Below are positions 54,977-64,000 of a stretch of 64,000 nt of DNA, piece by piece (positions within the stretch are counted from its first letter, which is position 1; each line of letters begins with the position of its first letter). Made by a program: the position numbers and the translations under genes. The DNA lies in the NCBI GenBank assembly GCA_919902775.1, contig CAKKRJ010000002.1:251322-315321 (forward strand). The letters run 5' to 3'. The notes beneath the pieces are model-generated. The model was not told the origin of the DNA, searched no databases, and saw nothing but the letters and a program-made list of their open reading frames with translations. This stretch comes from Burkholderiaceae bacterium (GTDB lineage: Bacteria; Pseudomonadota; Gammaproteobacteria; Burkholderiales; Burkholderiaceae_C).

Positions 54977-57077
54977 AATAGAACTCGACGGTCAGAAAGT
55001 GGAAGTTGTCGAAGGCAGCATGGTGATGCATGCCGCTGAAAAAGCCGGCACCTACATCCCTCATTTCTGCTACCACAAGAAACTCTCCATTGCGGCCAGC
55101 TGCCGCATGTGCCTGGTCGATGTGGAAAAGGCCCCCAAGCCGATGCCCGCCTGCGCCACACCCGTGACGCAAGGCATGATCGTGCGCACCCGCAACGAAA
55201 AAGCCGTGACCGCCCAGAAGTCGGTCATGGAGTTTTTGCTGATCAACCACCCGCTTGATTGCCCGATTTGCGATCAGGGCGGTGAGTGCCAGTTGCAAGA
55301 TCTGGCCGTGGGTTATGGCGGCACACAATCGCGCTACGAAGAAGAAAAGCGTGTGGTCTTTCACAAGGAAGTCGGTCCGTTGATCTCCATGGAGGAGATG
55401 AGCCGCTGCATCCACTGCACCCGTTGCGTGCGCTTTGGTCAGGAAGTGGCCGGTCAGATGGAATTGGGCATGTCCCATCGCGGCGAACACGCCGAGATCG
55501 AGACCTTCCTGGGCAAGACCATCGACTCCGAACTCTCGGGCAACATGATCGACATCTGCCCGGTGGGCGCGTTGACCAGCAAACCGTTCCGTTACAGCGC
55601 CCGCACTTGGGAGTTGTCGCGTCGCAAGTCGGTGGCGGCACACGATTCGTCGGGTGCCAACTTGATCGTGCAGGTCAAGAACAACCAGGTCATGCGCGTT
55701 GTGCCTCTGGAAAACGAAGACATCAACGAGTGCTGGATTGCCGACCGCGAGCGTTTCTCTTACGAAGCCCTCAACAGCGCTGAGCGCCTGACCCAGCCCA
55801 TGCTCAAGCAGGGCGGCGAATGGAAAACGGTCGACTGGCAAACGGCCCTGGAATACGTGGCCAATGGCCTGAAAAACATCCAGCGTGACCACGGTGCCAA
55901 CAGCATGGGCGCTTTGGTCAGCCCTCAGAGCACCGTGGAAGAGTTGTACCTGGCGGGCGCCCTGATGCGTGGCCTGGGTTCGGACAACATCGACCACCGT
56001 CTGCGCCATGCCGAGTTCGGCGCTGCCGAAGGCGTGCGCACTTTGGGCACATCCATCGCATCGCTGTCCACATTGCAGCGTGTGCTGGTCGTGGGCTCCA
56101 ATCTGCGCAAGGACCATCCGCTGTTTGCTCTGCGTGTGCGTCACGCAGTGCGCCACGGCGCTCAGCTGAATGTGATCACTTCATCAGCCGCTTTCAGCCA
56201 CGCCGATGCCTGGGCCATGCCCGTGGCGCAAGCGGTGGTGAGCGATGCATCCGGTTGGGCGCAAGCGCTGGCCGATGTGGCGGCGGCCATCGCCGCGGAG
56301 AAGGGCGTTGCAGCACCTGCTGCTGGCCAGGCCACGGCCCAAGCGCAGGCCATGGCCAAGTCGTTGTTGGGCGGTGAACGCAAGGCTGTGTTGCTGGGCA
56401 ATGCGGCGGCACACCATGCCAACGCATCGAGCCTGTTGGCCTTGGCCAACTGGATCGGCGAACAAACCGGCGCGATGGTGGGTTACCTGACCGAGTCGGC
56501 CAACACCGTGGGTGCGCAGTGGGTGGGCGCACAGCCGCAAACCGGCGGTAAGAACGCAGGCCAGATGCTGGCAGGGGGCTTGAAAGCCGCCATCTTGCTG
56601 AACAACGAACCCGAATTCGACAGCGCAGCCGGTGCTGCCGCAGCGCAGGCTTTGGGTCAGGCGGAAATGGTTGTCACACTCAGCCCGTTCAAGGCCAACA
56701 TGGCTTTCAGCGATGTGTTGCTGCCCATTGCCCCATTCACCGAAACATCGGGTTCTTTTGTCAACGCTGAAGGGCGTCTGCAAAGCTTCCATGCGGTGGT
56801 CAAGCCCTTGGCTGAAACACGACCTGCCTGGAAAGTGCTGCGCGTGCTGGCCAATTTGCTGGACATCCCCGGCGTGGCATTTGAAACATCGCAGGATGTG
56901 CTGGCCCGTGCCACCGCTCAACCGCTGGCGGCATCCAACGCCACACGCGCAGAAATTCGTCTCTCGGGCGATGTGAATGCGCCCTGCGTGGCGTCGATTT
57001 ACCAGCTTGACGGCATCGTGCGCCGCGCACCGTCCTTGCAATTGACTGCAGACGCACGCCAGGAGGTGGCAGCATGA
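54969..57077 (+). CDS. nuoG: NADH-quinone oxidoreductase subunit G
   Basis: A protein of 702 residues. The N-terminus has the [2Fe-2S] site ([19 protein letters not shown]), then [18 protein letters not shown], the [4Fe-4S] ligands [16 protein letters not shown] and [12 protein letters not shown], followed by a molybdopterin-oxidoreductase-like domain without cofactor. The extra N7 cluster motif of E. coli NuoG is not evident; this could not be checked by alignment. ATGA overlap with nuoH. Confidence 0.95.
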   Translation: MVEIELDGQKVEVVEGSMVMHAAEKAGTYIPHFCYHKKLSIAASCRMCLVDVEKAPKPMPACATPVTQGMIVRTRNEKAVTAQKSVMEFLLINHPLDCPICDQGGECQLQDLAVGYGGTQSRYEEEKRVVFHKEVGPLISMEEMSRCIHCTRCVRFGQEVAGQMELGMSHRGEHAEIETFLGKTIDSELSGNMIDICPVGALTSKPFRYSARTWELSRRKSVAAHDSSGANLIVQVKNNQVMRVVPLENEDINECWIADRERFSYEALNSAERLTQPMLKQGGEWKTVDWQTALEYVANGLKNIQRDHGANSMGALVSPQSTVEELYLAGALMRGLGSDNIDHRLRHAEFGAAEGVRTLGTSIASLSTLQRVLVVGSNLRKDHPLFALRVRHAVRHGAQLNVITSSAAFSHADAWAMPVAQAVVSDASGWAQALADVAAAIAAEKGVAAPAAGQATAQAQAMAKSLLGGERKAVLLGNAAAHHANASSLLALANWIGEQTGAMVGYLTESANTVGAQWVGAQPQTGGKNAGQMLAGGLKAAILLNNEPEFDSAAGAAAAQALGQAEMVVTLSPFKANMAFSDVLLPIAPFTETSGSFVNAEGRLQSFHAVVKPLAETRPAWKVLRVLANLLDIPGVAFETSQDVLARATAQPLAASNATRAEIRLSGDVNAPCVASIYQLDGIVRRAPSLQLTADARQEVAA

Positions 57078-58156
57078 TTGACGCTCTGTACAACGGTGGC
57101 CTGAACTTGGTTGCCGCCACATGGTGGGCCACGATGGTCTGGCCCGTGTTGTGGATTCTCCTCAAGATCGTGGCCGTTTTGGCACCGCTGATGGGTGCTG
57201 TGGCTTACCTGACGCTGTGGGAGCGCAAGCTGCTGGGTTTCATGCAAGTGCGTCACGGCCCCAACCGTGTGGGCCCCATGGGTTTGCTGCAACCGATCGC
57301 CGATGCGCTCAAGCTGCTGACCAAGGAATTGATCAACCCAACGGCCGCCAGCATGGGCTTGTTCCGTTTGGGTCCTATCATGGCCATCATGCCTGCCTTG
57401 GCCGCCTGGGTGGCGATTCCGTTTGGTCCTGAAGTAGCGCTGACCAACATCAATGCCGGTTTGATGTTGGTGATGGCCATCACCTCGATCGAGGTCTATG
57501 GCGTGATCATTGCAGGCTGGGCCTCCAACTCCAAATACGCTTTCTTGGGTGCTCTGCGTGCATCGGCCCAGATGGTGAGCTATGAAATCGCCATGGGCTT
57601 TTGCTTCTTGGTGGTCTTGATGGTCTCGGGCAGCATGAACCTGACCGAGATTGTGTTGACACAAGGCAAAGGCCAAATGGCCCACATGGGTCTGGGTTTC
57701 CTGTCCTGGAACTGGCTGCCACTGCTGCCGATCTTCCTGGTCTATTTGATCTCTGGCGTGGCCGAAACCAACCGTCACCCGTTTGACGTGGTCGAAGGCG
57801 AAGCCGAAATTGTGGCGGGCCACATGGTCGAGTATTCGGGCATGGGCTTTGCGATCTTCTTCCTGGCCGAATACGCCAGCATGTGGCTCGTGTCCATCCT
57901 GGCCGTGATCATGTTCCTGGGCGGGTGGTTGTCGCCCATCGACAGTGCCTTGTTCAACATGGTGCCGGGCTGGATCTGGCTGGGCCTGAAAACTTTCCTG
58001 GTCGTGTCCATGTTCATCTGGATCCGTGCCACCTTCCCGCGCTTCCGTTATGACCAGATCATGCGTCTGGGTTGGAAGATTTTCATTCCCGTCACCTTGG
58101 TGTGGCTGTTGATCGTCGGTGCATGGTTGCACTCGCCGTTGAACATTTGGAAATGA
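57074..58156 (+). CDS. nuoH: NADH-quinone oxidoreductase subunit H
   Basis: A protein of 360 residues with eight or more transmembrane helices and the ND1 signatures [38 protein letters not shown] and [20 protein letters not shown]. It forms the membrane part of the quinone channel next to NuoB/D. Confidence 0.97.
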   Translation: MIDALYNGGLNLVAATWWATMVWPVLWILLKIVAVLAPLMGAVAYLTLWERKLLGFMQVRHGPNRVGPMGLLQPIADALKLLTKELINPTAASMGLFRLGPIMAIMPALAAWVAIPFGPEVALTNINAGLMLVMAITSIEVYGVIIAGWASNSKYAFLGALRASAQMVSYEIAMGFCFLVVLMVSGSMNLTEIVLTQGKGQMAHMGLGFLSWNWLPLLPIFLVYLISGVAETNRHPFDVVEGEAEIVAGHMVEYSGMGFAIFFLAEYASMWLVSILAVIMFLGGWLSPIDSALFNMVPGWIWLGLKTFLVVSMFIWIRATFPRFRYDQIMRLGWKIFIPVTLVWLLIVGAWLHSPLNIWK

Positions 58157-58169
58157 GCGGTTCAAGATC

Positions 58170-58679
58170 ATGACAACAATGACTGCTTCCTCCTTTTCCA
58201 TCAAGGACTTCCTCAAGAGCTTCATGCTCGTGGAGTTGCTCAAGGGCATGGCCCTGACTGGTCGCTACGCTTTCGCCCGCAAGGTGACTGTGCAGTTTCC
58301 GGAAGAAAAAACACCGCTGTCGCCCCGTTTCCGTGGCCTGCATGCCCTGCGCCGTTATGACAACGGAGAAGAGCGTTGCATCGCCTGCAAACTCTGCGAA
58401 GCGGTCTGCCCCGCGCTGGCCATCACCATCGAGGCCGGTCAGCGCGAAGATGGTTCACGCCGTACCACCCGCTACGATATCGACCTGACCAAGTGCATCT
58501 TCTGTGGCTTCTGCGAAGAAAGCTGCCCTGTGGATTCGATCGTCGAGACGCAAATCTTCGAATACCACGGTGAAAAACGCGGTGACCTGTACTTCACCAA
58601 GGACATGTTGCTGGCCGTGGGCGACCGTTACGAAAAAGAGATCGCAGCCGCCAAGGCCGCCGACGCTCCTTACCGTTGA
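58170..58679 (+). CDS. nuoI: NADH-quinone oxidoreductase subunit I
   Basis: A protein of 169 residues with two ferredoxin-type [4Fe-4S] motifs, [13 protein letters not shown] and [13 protein letters not shown] (clusters N6a and N6b), in the 23-kDa subunit fold; [20 protein letters not shown] leads into the first. Start at 58170 (MTTMTASSF); a second Met four codons on is possible. Confidence 0.97.
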   Translation: MTTMTASSFSIKDFLKSFMLVELLKGMALTGRYAFARKVTVQFPEEKTPLSPRFRGLHALRRYDNGEERCIACKLCEAVCPALAITIEAGQREDGSRRTTRYDIDLTKCIFCGFCEESCPVDSIVETQIFEYHGEKRGDLYFTKDMLLAVGDRYEKEIAAAKAADAPYR

Positions 58680-58716
58680 ACGCAGCCAAGTCCTGAACAT
58701 TTAAAAAGACAGACCT

Positions 58717-59349
58717 ATGGACGTCAAGACCGGTTTCTTCTACCTTTTCTCGGTGGTGCTGATGTTTGCAGCCTTCCGGGTCGTGACTGCGCGCAACCCT
58801 GTGCATGCAGTGCTCTACCTCATGCTGACTTTCTCGCAGGCCTCGGCCGTGTGGTTGCTGCTCAATGCCGAATTTCTGGCCATCGTGCTGGTGTTGGTGT
58901 ACTTGGGCGCGGTGATGGTGCTGTTCCTGTTCGTGGTGATGATGCTGGACATCAACATCGACACCATGCGCAAGGGCTTCTGGAAAAACTTCCCGCTGGC
59001 GGCGACGTTGGGCACCATCGTTGCCCTTGAAATGGCCGCTGTGCTGTTGTCGGGCTTCCGCCTGTCCGAGGCACCCGCCATGCTGCCAGGCGCCTTGCCG
59101 GTTGACAACGGGAAAGCCTTGGGCATCTTGCTGTACACCGAATACCTGATGCCGATCCAGATTGCCGCCGCCATTTTGCTGGTGGCCATGATCGCGGCGA
59201 TTGCCCTGACTTTGCGTGCACGCAAGGACAGCAAGGCGATCGATCCGTCCATCCAGGTCCGGGTACGTGCAGCAGACCGCATGCAATTGGTCAAGATGGA
59301 CGTCACGCGAGCTGCGCCTGCTGTGGCACCTGCGGAGGAAAGCAAATGA
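58717..59349 (+). CDS. nuoJ: NADH-quinone oxidoreductase subunit J
   Basis: A protein of 210 residues with five predicted transmembrane helices and the ND6 core [40 protein letters not shown]. The C-terminal 45 residues are soluble and variable. ATGA overlap with nuoK. Confidence 0.95.
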   Translation: MDVKTGFFYLFSVVLMFAAFRVVTARNPVHAVLYLMLTFSQASAVWLLLNAEFLAIVLVLVYLGAVMVLFLFVVMMLDINIDTMRKGFWKNFPLAATLGTIVALEMAAVLLSGFRLSEAPAMLPGALPVDNGKALGILLYTEYLMPIQIAAAILLVAMIAAIALTLRARKDSKAIDPSIQVRVRAADRMQLVKMDVTRAAPAVAPAEESK

Positions 59350-59657
59350 TGACACTGACCCTGGGACACTTCCTGTCGCTCGGCGCGATGCTGTTCGCAT
59401 TGGCCGTGATCGGCATCTTCTTGAACCGCAAGAACCTGATCGTTTTGCTCATGGCCATCGAACTGATGTTGCTGGCCGTGAACATGAACTTTGTGGCTTT
59501 CTCTCACTATTTGGGTGACATGCACGGCCAAGTGTTCGTGTTCTTCATCTTGACAGTGGCTGCGGCCGAATCGGCCATTGGCCTGGCCATCCTGGTGCTG
59601 TTGTTCCGTAACAAGAACAGCATCAACGTGGACGAACTCAATTCGCTCAAGGGTTAA
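59346..59657 (+). CDS. nuoK: NADH-quinone oxidoreductase subunit K
   Basis: A protein of 103 residues with three transmembrane helices: [40 protein letters not shown] with its membrane glutamate, and [22 protein letters not shown]4L homologue in the proton-pumping arm. An in-frame second ATG at 59349 may be the start. Confidence 0.95.
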   Translation: MMTLTLGHFLSLGAMLFALAVIGIFLNRKNLIVLLMAIELMLLAVNMNFVAFSHYLGDMHGQVFVFFILTVAAAESAIGLAILVLLFRNKNSINVDELNSLKG

Positions 59658-59664
59658 CAAGAAT

Positions 59665-61704
59665 ATGAGTCAAACCCTCAACGCAAGCACGCTGCTGGCT
59701 GTGCCCCTGGCGCCCCTGGTGGGCTCGGTGCTGGCCGGTGTCCTGGGCACCCAATTTGGTGGCAACTGGATTGGCCGTCGCCTGTCACACACCCTGACCA
59801 TTCTGGGTGTCTTGGTGGCGTTCATTCTGTCGGCCATGACGCTCAAGAGCGTCATCGACGGTGCCCATTTCAACGAGACCCTCTACACCTGGATGGTGGT
59901 GGGTGGCCTGAAGATGGAAGTCGGCTTTTTGATCGATGGCATCACGGCCATGATGATGTGCGTGGTGACCTTCGTGTCGCTGATGGTGCACATCTACACG
60001 ATCGGCTACATGGAAGAAGACGAAGGCTACAACCGCTTCTTCGCCTACATCTCCTTGTTCACCTTCTCCATGTTGATGCTTGTCATGAGCAACAACTTGC
60101 TGCAGTTGTTCTTCGGCTGGGAAGCCGTGGGCCTGGTGTCTTACCTGCTGATCGGCTTTTGGTACAACAAGCCCACCGCCATTTTTGCCAACATGAAGGC
60201 CTTTTTGGTCAACCGTGTGGGCGACTTCGGCTTCATTCTGGGCATCGGTCTGATCGTGGCTTACACAGGCACACTCAACTACACCGAACTGTTTGCCAAA
60301 GCGGGTGAACTGGCAGCCATCAATTTCCCCTGGTACGTCTTTGGTTTGGACGGCATGCTGATCACCGTGATCTGCATTTGCCTCTTCATTGGCGCCATGG
60401 GCAAGTCGGCCCAGTTTCCGCTGCATGTGTGGCTGCCTGACTCGATGGAAGGCCCGACCCCGATTTCGGCACTGATCCACGCGGCCACCATGGTGACGGC
60501 TGGTATTTTCATGGTCGCCCGGATGTCACCGCTGTTCGAGTTGTCGGATGCGGCACTGAACTTCATCATGGTGATTGGTTCGATCACGGCGCTGTTCATG
60601 GGCTTCCTGGGCATCATCCAGAACGACATCAAACGTGTGGTGGCGTATTCCACTTTGTCGCAACTCGGCTACATGACCGTTGCTTTGGGTGCCTCGGCTT
60701 ACTCGGTGGCGGTGTTTCACCTGATGACGCACGCGTTCTTCAAAGCCTTGCTGTTCCTGGGGGCCGGCTCGGTCATCATGGGCATGCACCACAACCAAGA
60801 CATCCGCTGGATGGGTGGCGTGCGCAAGTACATGCCCATCACCTGGATCACCTCCTTGCTGGGTTCGCTGGCCTTGATCGGCACACCGTTCTTCTCGGGT
60901 TTTTACTCCAAGGACAGCATCATCGAAGCGGTGCACCTGAGCCACTTGCCTGCGGCTGGCTTTGCCAACTTCGCTGTGCTGGCCGGTGTGTTTGTCACCG
61001 CCTTCTATTCGTTCCGCATGTATTTCCTGGTGTTCCACGGCAAAGAGCGTTACGACCAGAATCCCGATGCGCACCACGATGACCACCACAGCCACGACGA
61101 TCACCACGATGACCATGGCCACGACAAGCCGCACGAGTCGCCTTGGGTGGTGACGGTGCCGCTGGTCTTGCTGGCGATCCCTTCGGTGGTGATTGGCTTC
61201 ATGACCATCCAGCCCATGCTGTATGGCGAGTTCTTCAAGGACGTGATTTTCATTGACGCGGTCAAGCACCCCGCCATGAAAGAGCTGGCTGAATCCTTCC
61301 ACGGACCTGTGGCCATGGCCTTGCATGGCTTGAGCACCGCACCGTTCTGGCTGGCTTTGGCGGGTGTCGTGACCGCTTGGTACATGTACCTGATCAACCC
61401 GAAAGTGCCGGCCTTCTTTGCCCGCGCCTTGCGTCCTTTGATTGTGCTCATGGAGAACAAGTACTTCATGGACTGGATCAATGAAAACATCCTGGCCAAA
61501 GGCGCGCGCGGTTTGGGCACGGGCCTCTGGAAGGTGGGCGACCGCGCCATCATCGATGGCTTCTTCGTCAACGGTTCATGGAAAGTTGTGGGCCTGGTGT
61601 CTGGCGTGGTGCGCTGGTTCCAGTCGGGCTTCCTGTACCACTATGCCCTGGTCATGATCCTGGGTGTGTTTGTGCTGATGACGTATTTCGTCTGGCTCGC
61701 TTAA
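59665..61704 (+). CDS. nuoL: NADH-quinone oxidoreductase subunit L
   Basis: A protein of 679 residues of the antiporter-like ND5 subunit: FLIDGITAMMMCVVTFVSLM, FFGWEAVGLVSYLLIGFWYN, QFPLHVWLPDSMEGPTPISA with the key lysine just before, and a C-terminal lateral helix region. A loop near residue 470 is strikingly rich in His and Asp (DAHHDDHHSHDDHHDDHGHD). The start at 59665 is MSQTLNAST, seven bases after nuoK. Confidence 0.96.
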   Translation: MSQTLNASTLLAVPLAPLVGSVLAGVLGTQFGGNWIGRRLSHTLTILGVLVAFILSAMTLKSVIDGAHFNETLYTWMVVGGLKMEVGFLIDGITAMMMCVVTFVSLMVHIYTIGYMEEDEGYNRFFAYISLFTFSMLMLVMSNNLLQLFFGWEAVGLVSYLLIGFWYNKPTAIFANMKAFLVNRVGDFGFILGIGLIVAYTGTLNYTELFAKAGELAAINFPWYVFGLDGMLITVICICLFIGAMGKSAQFPLHVWLPDSMEGPTPISALIHAATMVTAGIFMVARMSPLFELSDAALNFIMVIGSITALFMGFLGIIQNDIKRVVAYSTLSQLGYMTVALGASAYSVAVFHLMTHAFFKALLFLGAGSVIMGMHHNQDIRWMGGVRKYMPITWITSLLGSLALIGTPFFSGFYSKDSIIEAVHLSHLPAAGFANFAVLAGVFVTAFYSFRMYFLVFHGKERYDQNPDAHHDDHHSHDDHHDDHGHDKPHESPWVVTVPLVLLAIPSVVIGFMTIQPMLYGEFFKDVIFIDAVKHPAMKELAESFHGPVAMALHGLSTAPFWLALAGVVTAWYMYLINPKVPAFFARALRPLIVLMENKYFMDWINENILAKGARGLGTGLWKVGDRAIIDGFFVNGSWKVVGLVSGVVRWFQSGFLYHYALVMILGVFVLMTYFVWLA

Positions 61705-61726
61705 CGATTTTGAGGACGATATAAAA

Positions 61727-63202
61727 ATGGGATTGTTAAGCCTTGCCATCTGGATGCCGATTGCTTTCGGCGTCATCTTGCTGGCCTTCGGTCGTGACAG
61801 CCAAGCCCGCGCCGTGCGCTGGCTGGCGCTCATCGGCTCTGTTGTCAGTTTCCTCGTCACGCTGCCTTTGTACTCGGGCTTTCAGCTCGGCACCTCGGCC
61901 ATGCAATTTGTCGAGAAAGCGTCGTGGATCGAGCGCTTCAATGTGCATTACCACCTGGGTGTGGACGGTATCTCCCTGTGGCTGGTGCTGTTGACCGCGT
62001 TCATCAACGTGATCGTGGTGATTGCAGGTTGGGAAGTCATCACCCGCAAAGTAAACCAGTACATGGCCGCCTTCCTGATCCTGTCGGGTCTGATGATTGG
62101 CGTGTTCAGTGCACTGGACGGCATTTTGTTTTACGTCTTCTTCGAAGCGACCCTGATTCCGATGTACCTGATCATTGGCATCTGGGGTGGGCCAAACAAG
62201 ATCTACGCCGCGTTCAAGTTCTTCCTGTACACCCTGATGGGTTCGCTGCTGACGCTGATCGCCCTGATTTATTTGTACACCGCATCGAACGGCAGCTTTG
62301 ACATCATGACCTGGCACAAACTGCCTTTGTCGGGCACGGTGCAGACCCTGTTGTTCTTTGCGTTCTTTGCGGCTTTTGCCGTGAAGGTGCCGATGTGGCC
62401 TGTCCACACCTGGTTGCCCGACGTGCACGTGGAAGCGCCGACCGGTGGCTCTGCGGTGCTGGCCGCCATCATGCTCAAGCTCGGTGCTTATGGCTTCCTG
62501 CGTTTTTCGATGCCGATTGCCCCCGATGCTGCGCGCGAGTGGGGCATGTTCATCATCGTGCTGTCCTTGGTGGCCGTGGTCTATGTGGGCCTGGTGGCCA
62601 TGGTTCAGCAAGACATGAAAAAGCTGGTGGCCTATTCGTCGGTGGCGCACATGGGTTTTGTGACCCTGGGCTTCTTCATCTTCAACCCGCTTGGCGTGTC
62701 GGGCGGTATTGTGCAGATGATCGCGCACGGCTTTGTGTCGGCGGCCATGTTCTTGTCCATTGGTGTGCTGTACGACCGCGTGCATTCGCGTGAAATCGCC
62801 AGTTACGGCGGCGTGGTCAACACCATGCCCAAGTTTGCCGCCTTCGCCTTGTTCTTTGCCATGGCCAACTGCGGTTTGCCAGGCACAGCCGGCTTTGTGG
62901 GCGAGTGGATGGTCATTCTGGGTGCCGTGAAGTTCAACTTCTGGATCGGCTTGCTGGCCGCATCGGCGTTGATTTTCGGCGCTGCCTACACCTTGTGGAT
63001 GTTCAAGCGCGTGTACCTGGGTCCTGTGGCCAACGATGACGTCAAGGCCTTGACCGACATCAATGGCCGCGAATTCCTGGTGATGGCCCTGCTGGCAGCG
63101 GCAGTGTTGTACATGGGCGTGTACCCCAAACCCTTCACCGACGTGATGGACACCTCGGTGGCCGACTTGCTCAAGCACGTTGCCTTGTCCAAGTTGCCTT
63201 GA
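61727..63202 (+). CDS. nuoM: NADH-quinone oxidoreductase subunit M
   Basis: A protein of 491 residues of the ND4 antiporter-like subunit: YHLGVDGISLWLVLLTAFIN, FFEATLIPMYLIIGIWGGPN with its membrane glutamate, VPMWPVHTWLPDVHVEAPTG and AYSSVAHMGFVTLGFF. Fourteen or so transmembrane helices. GAGGACGATATAAAA precedes the start. Confidence 0.97.
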   Translation: MGLLSLAIWMPIAFGVILLAFGRDSQARAVRWLALIGSVVSFLVTLPLYSGFQLGTSAMQFVEKASWIERFNVHYHLGVDGISLWLVLLTAFINVIVVIAGWEVITRKVNQYMAAFLILSGLMIGVFSALDGILFYVFFEATLIPMYLIIGIWGGPNKIYAAFKFFLYTLMGSLLTLIALIYLYTASNGSFDIMTWHKLPLSGTVQTLLFFAFFAAFAVKVPMWPVHTWLPDVHVEAPTGGSAVLAAIMLKLGAYGFLRFSMPIAPDAAREWGMFIIVLSLVAVVYVGLVAMVQQDMKKLVAYSSVAHMGFVTLGFFIFNPLGVSGGIVQMIAHGFVSAAMFLSIGVLYDRVHSREIASYGGVVNTMPKFAAFALFFAMANCGLPGTAGFVGEWMVILGAVKFNFWIGLLAASALIFGAAYTLWMFKRVYLGPVANDDVKALTDINGREFLVMALLAAAVLYMGVYPKPFTDVMDTSVADLLKHVALSKLP

Positions 63203-63252
63203 GCCACGGGCATTGAACATTTCGCCTGATTAGAAGAATTGAGAGAACACAC

Positions 63253-64000
63253 ATGATGGACACCTCCAACTGGATGACGATTTATCCGGAGATCGTGTTG
63301 TTGGTCATGGCCTGCGTGATCGCGCTGGTCGACCTCTTCGTGAAAAGCCCCAAGCGCACCGCCACCTATGCCTTGACCTTGCTGTCATTGGGCCTGGTGG
63401 CCTGGTCGCACGCCATGTACGCCGATGCCGGCCAAACGCTGTACGGCTTTGGCCGTCTGGTGGTCAGCGACCCAATGGGCCATTGGCTCAAGTGCTTCGC
63501 CACCATCGCCGTCATGGTCACCCTGGTGTATTCGCGCCCCTACGCCGCTGACCGCGACATGTTGCGCGGCGGTGAGCTGTTCAGCCTGAGCATGTTTGCC
63601 TTGCTGGGCATGAGTTTCATGATCTCGGGTCAGAACTTCATCGTGATCTACCTGGGCCTGGAGCTGTTGACCTTGTCAAGCTATGCCTTGGTCGCCCTGC
63701 GCCGCGATCACACGCAAGCCACCGAAGCGGCCATGAAGTACTTTGTGCTGGGGGCCATGGCTTCGGGCTTCTTGCTGTACGGCATGTCCATGATGTATGG
63801 CGCCACAGGCAGCCTGGAATTGTCGGCCGTTTTCAAGGCCATCGCCTCGGGTCAGGTGAACCACCAAGTGTTGGTGTTTGGTCTGGTCTTCATTGTGGCC
63901 GGTCTGGCCTTCAAGATCGGTGCCGTGCCTTTCCACATGTGGATTCCTGACGTTTACCAGGGGGCGCCGACCGCGGCCACCCTCATGATCGGTGGTGCAC
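63253..64000 (+). CDS. nuoN: NADH-quinone oxidoreductase subunit N (3' truncated by window edge)
   Basis: The first 249 or so residues of NuoN (family near 490) are present: MMDTSNWMTIYPEIVLLVMA, YLGLELLTLSSYALVALRRD, TEAAMKYFVLGAMASGFLLY, and FKIGAVPFHMWIPDVYQGAP, all typical of the ND2 antiporter-like subunit. It starts 50 bases after nuoM, with GAGAGAAC before tandem ATGs (63253 and 63256). Last gene of the nuo operon. Confidence 0.95.
   Translation, partial: MMDTSNWMTIYPEIVLLVMACVIALVDLFVKSPKRTATYALTLLSLGLVAWSHAMYADAGQTLYGFGRLVVSDPMGHWLKCFATIAVMVTLVYSRPYAADRDMLRGGELFSLSMFALLGMSFMISGQNFIVIYLGLELLTLSSYALVALRRDHTQATEAAMKYFVLGAMASGFLLYGMSMMYGATGSLELSAVFKAIASGQVNHQVLVFGLVFIVAGLAFKIGAVPFHMWIPDVYQGAPTAATLMIGGA

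Overview
The window reads as a contiguous piece of a betaproteobacterial chromosome, most likely Burkholderiales and Comamonadaceae-like. The evidence is GC-rich coding sequence, the gene order pnp / quinone oxidoreductase / tpiA / secG / tRNA-Leu / nuoA-N, a long RpoD with an Ala/Lys/Pro-rich N-terminus, and a mixture of aromatic ring-cleavage and nitrate-assimilation genes. Genus cannot be fixed from the sequence alone. No prophage, insertion sequence, rRNA operon or CRISPR array was seen.

Layout. (1) 1-9.8 kb, aromatic catabolism: a truncated aldo/keto reductase; a leftward gentisate operon (3-hydroxybenzoate 6-monooxygenase, gentisate dioxygenase, fumarylpyruvate hydrolase, maleylpyruvate isomerase); a LysR regulator; divergent protocatechuate 4,5-dioxygenase genes pmdAB; a solitary paaZ behind a TetR-type palindrome; and a methyltransferase. 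(2) 9.8-22.8 kb, mixed housekeeping: a HigBA toxin-antitoxin pair, a YkgJ-type protein, rpoD, mog, darP, pmbA, a DMT transporter, yqeY, rpsU, a hemerythrin-like protein, a patatin/outer-membrane-barrel fusion and a BaiN-type flavoprotein. (3) 22.9-26.6 kb: a two-gene polysaccharide export module (SLBB exporter and Wzz-type protein) without biosynthesis genes. (4) 26.8-39.3 kb: a leftward nitrate assimilation cluster, nasT > nrtA-nrtB-nrtD-nirB-nirD-nasA-ybiB-cobA, preceded by a signal-less substrate-binding-like protein. (5) 39.4-45 kb: tsaD, a LivK-type binding protein, a membrane Mrr-like protein, a frameshifted flavin reductase, a small exported protein and an aminotransferase. (6) 45-64 kb: rpsO, pnp, qor-like, tpiA, secG, tRNA-Leu(GAG), and the 14-gene complex I operon, which runs off the end inside nuoN.

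The most informative non-coding segment is 37567-37780, between nasT and nrtA. Read on the minus strand it holds two tandem NtrC-like sites, a consensus sigma-54 promoter (TGGCACG-N4-TTGCA), two small hairpins whose six-base loops (AACGAA and AAAGGC) both fit the ANTAR-target pattern A-x-x-G-x-x, and a strong intrinsic terminator just before the nrtA ribosome-binding site. With NasT (ANTAR) encoded immediately upstream, this predicts two-layer control of nitrate uptake and reduction: nitrogen limitation through NtrC/RpoN for initiation, and nitrate through NasT antitermination for elongation. The usual NasT partner NasS is not in the window.

Two families of REP-like palindromic repeats run through the window. 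Family B (inverted CCCACAA ... TTGTGGG modules) lies between convergent genes in three of its four full copies. Family A (TGTAGGTCGG ... CCGACCTACA) lies inside operons, for example between pmdA and pmdB and between nirD and nasA. No gap between genes exceeds 300 bases.
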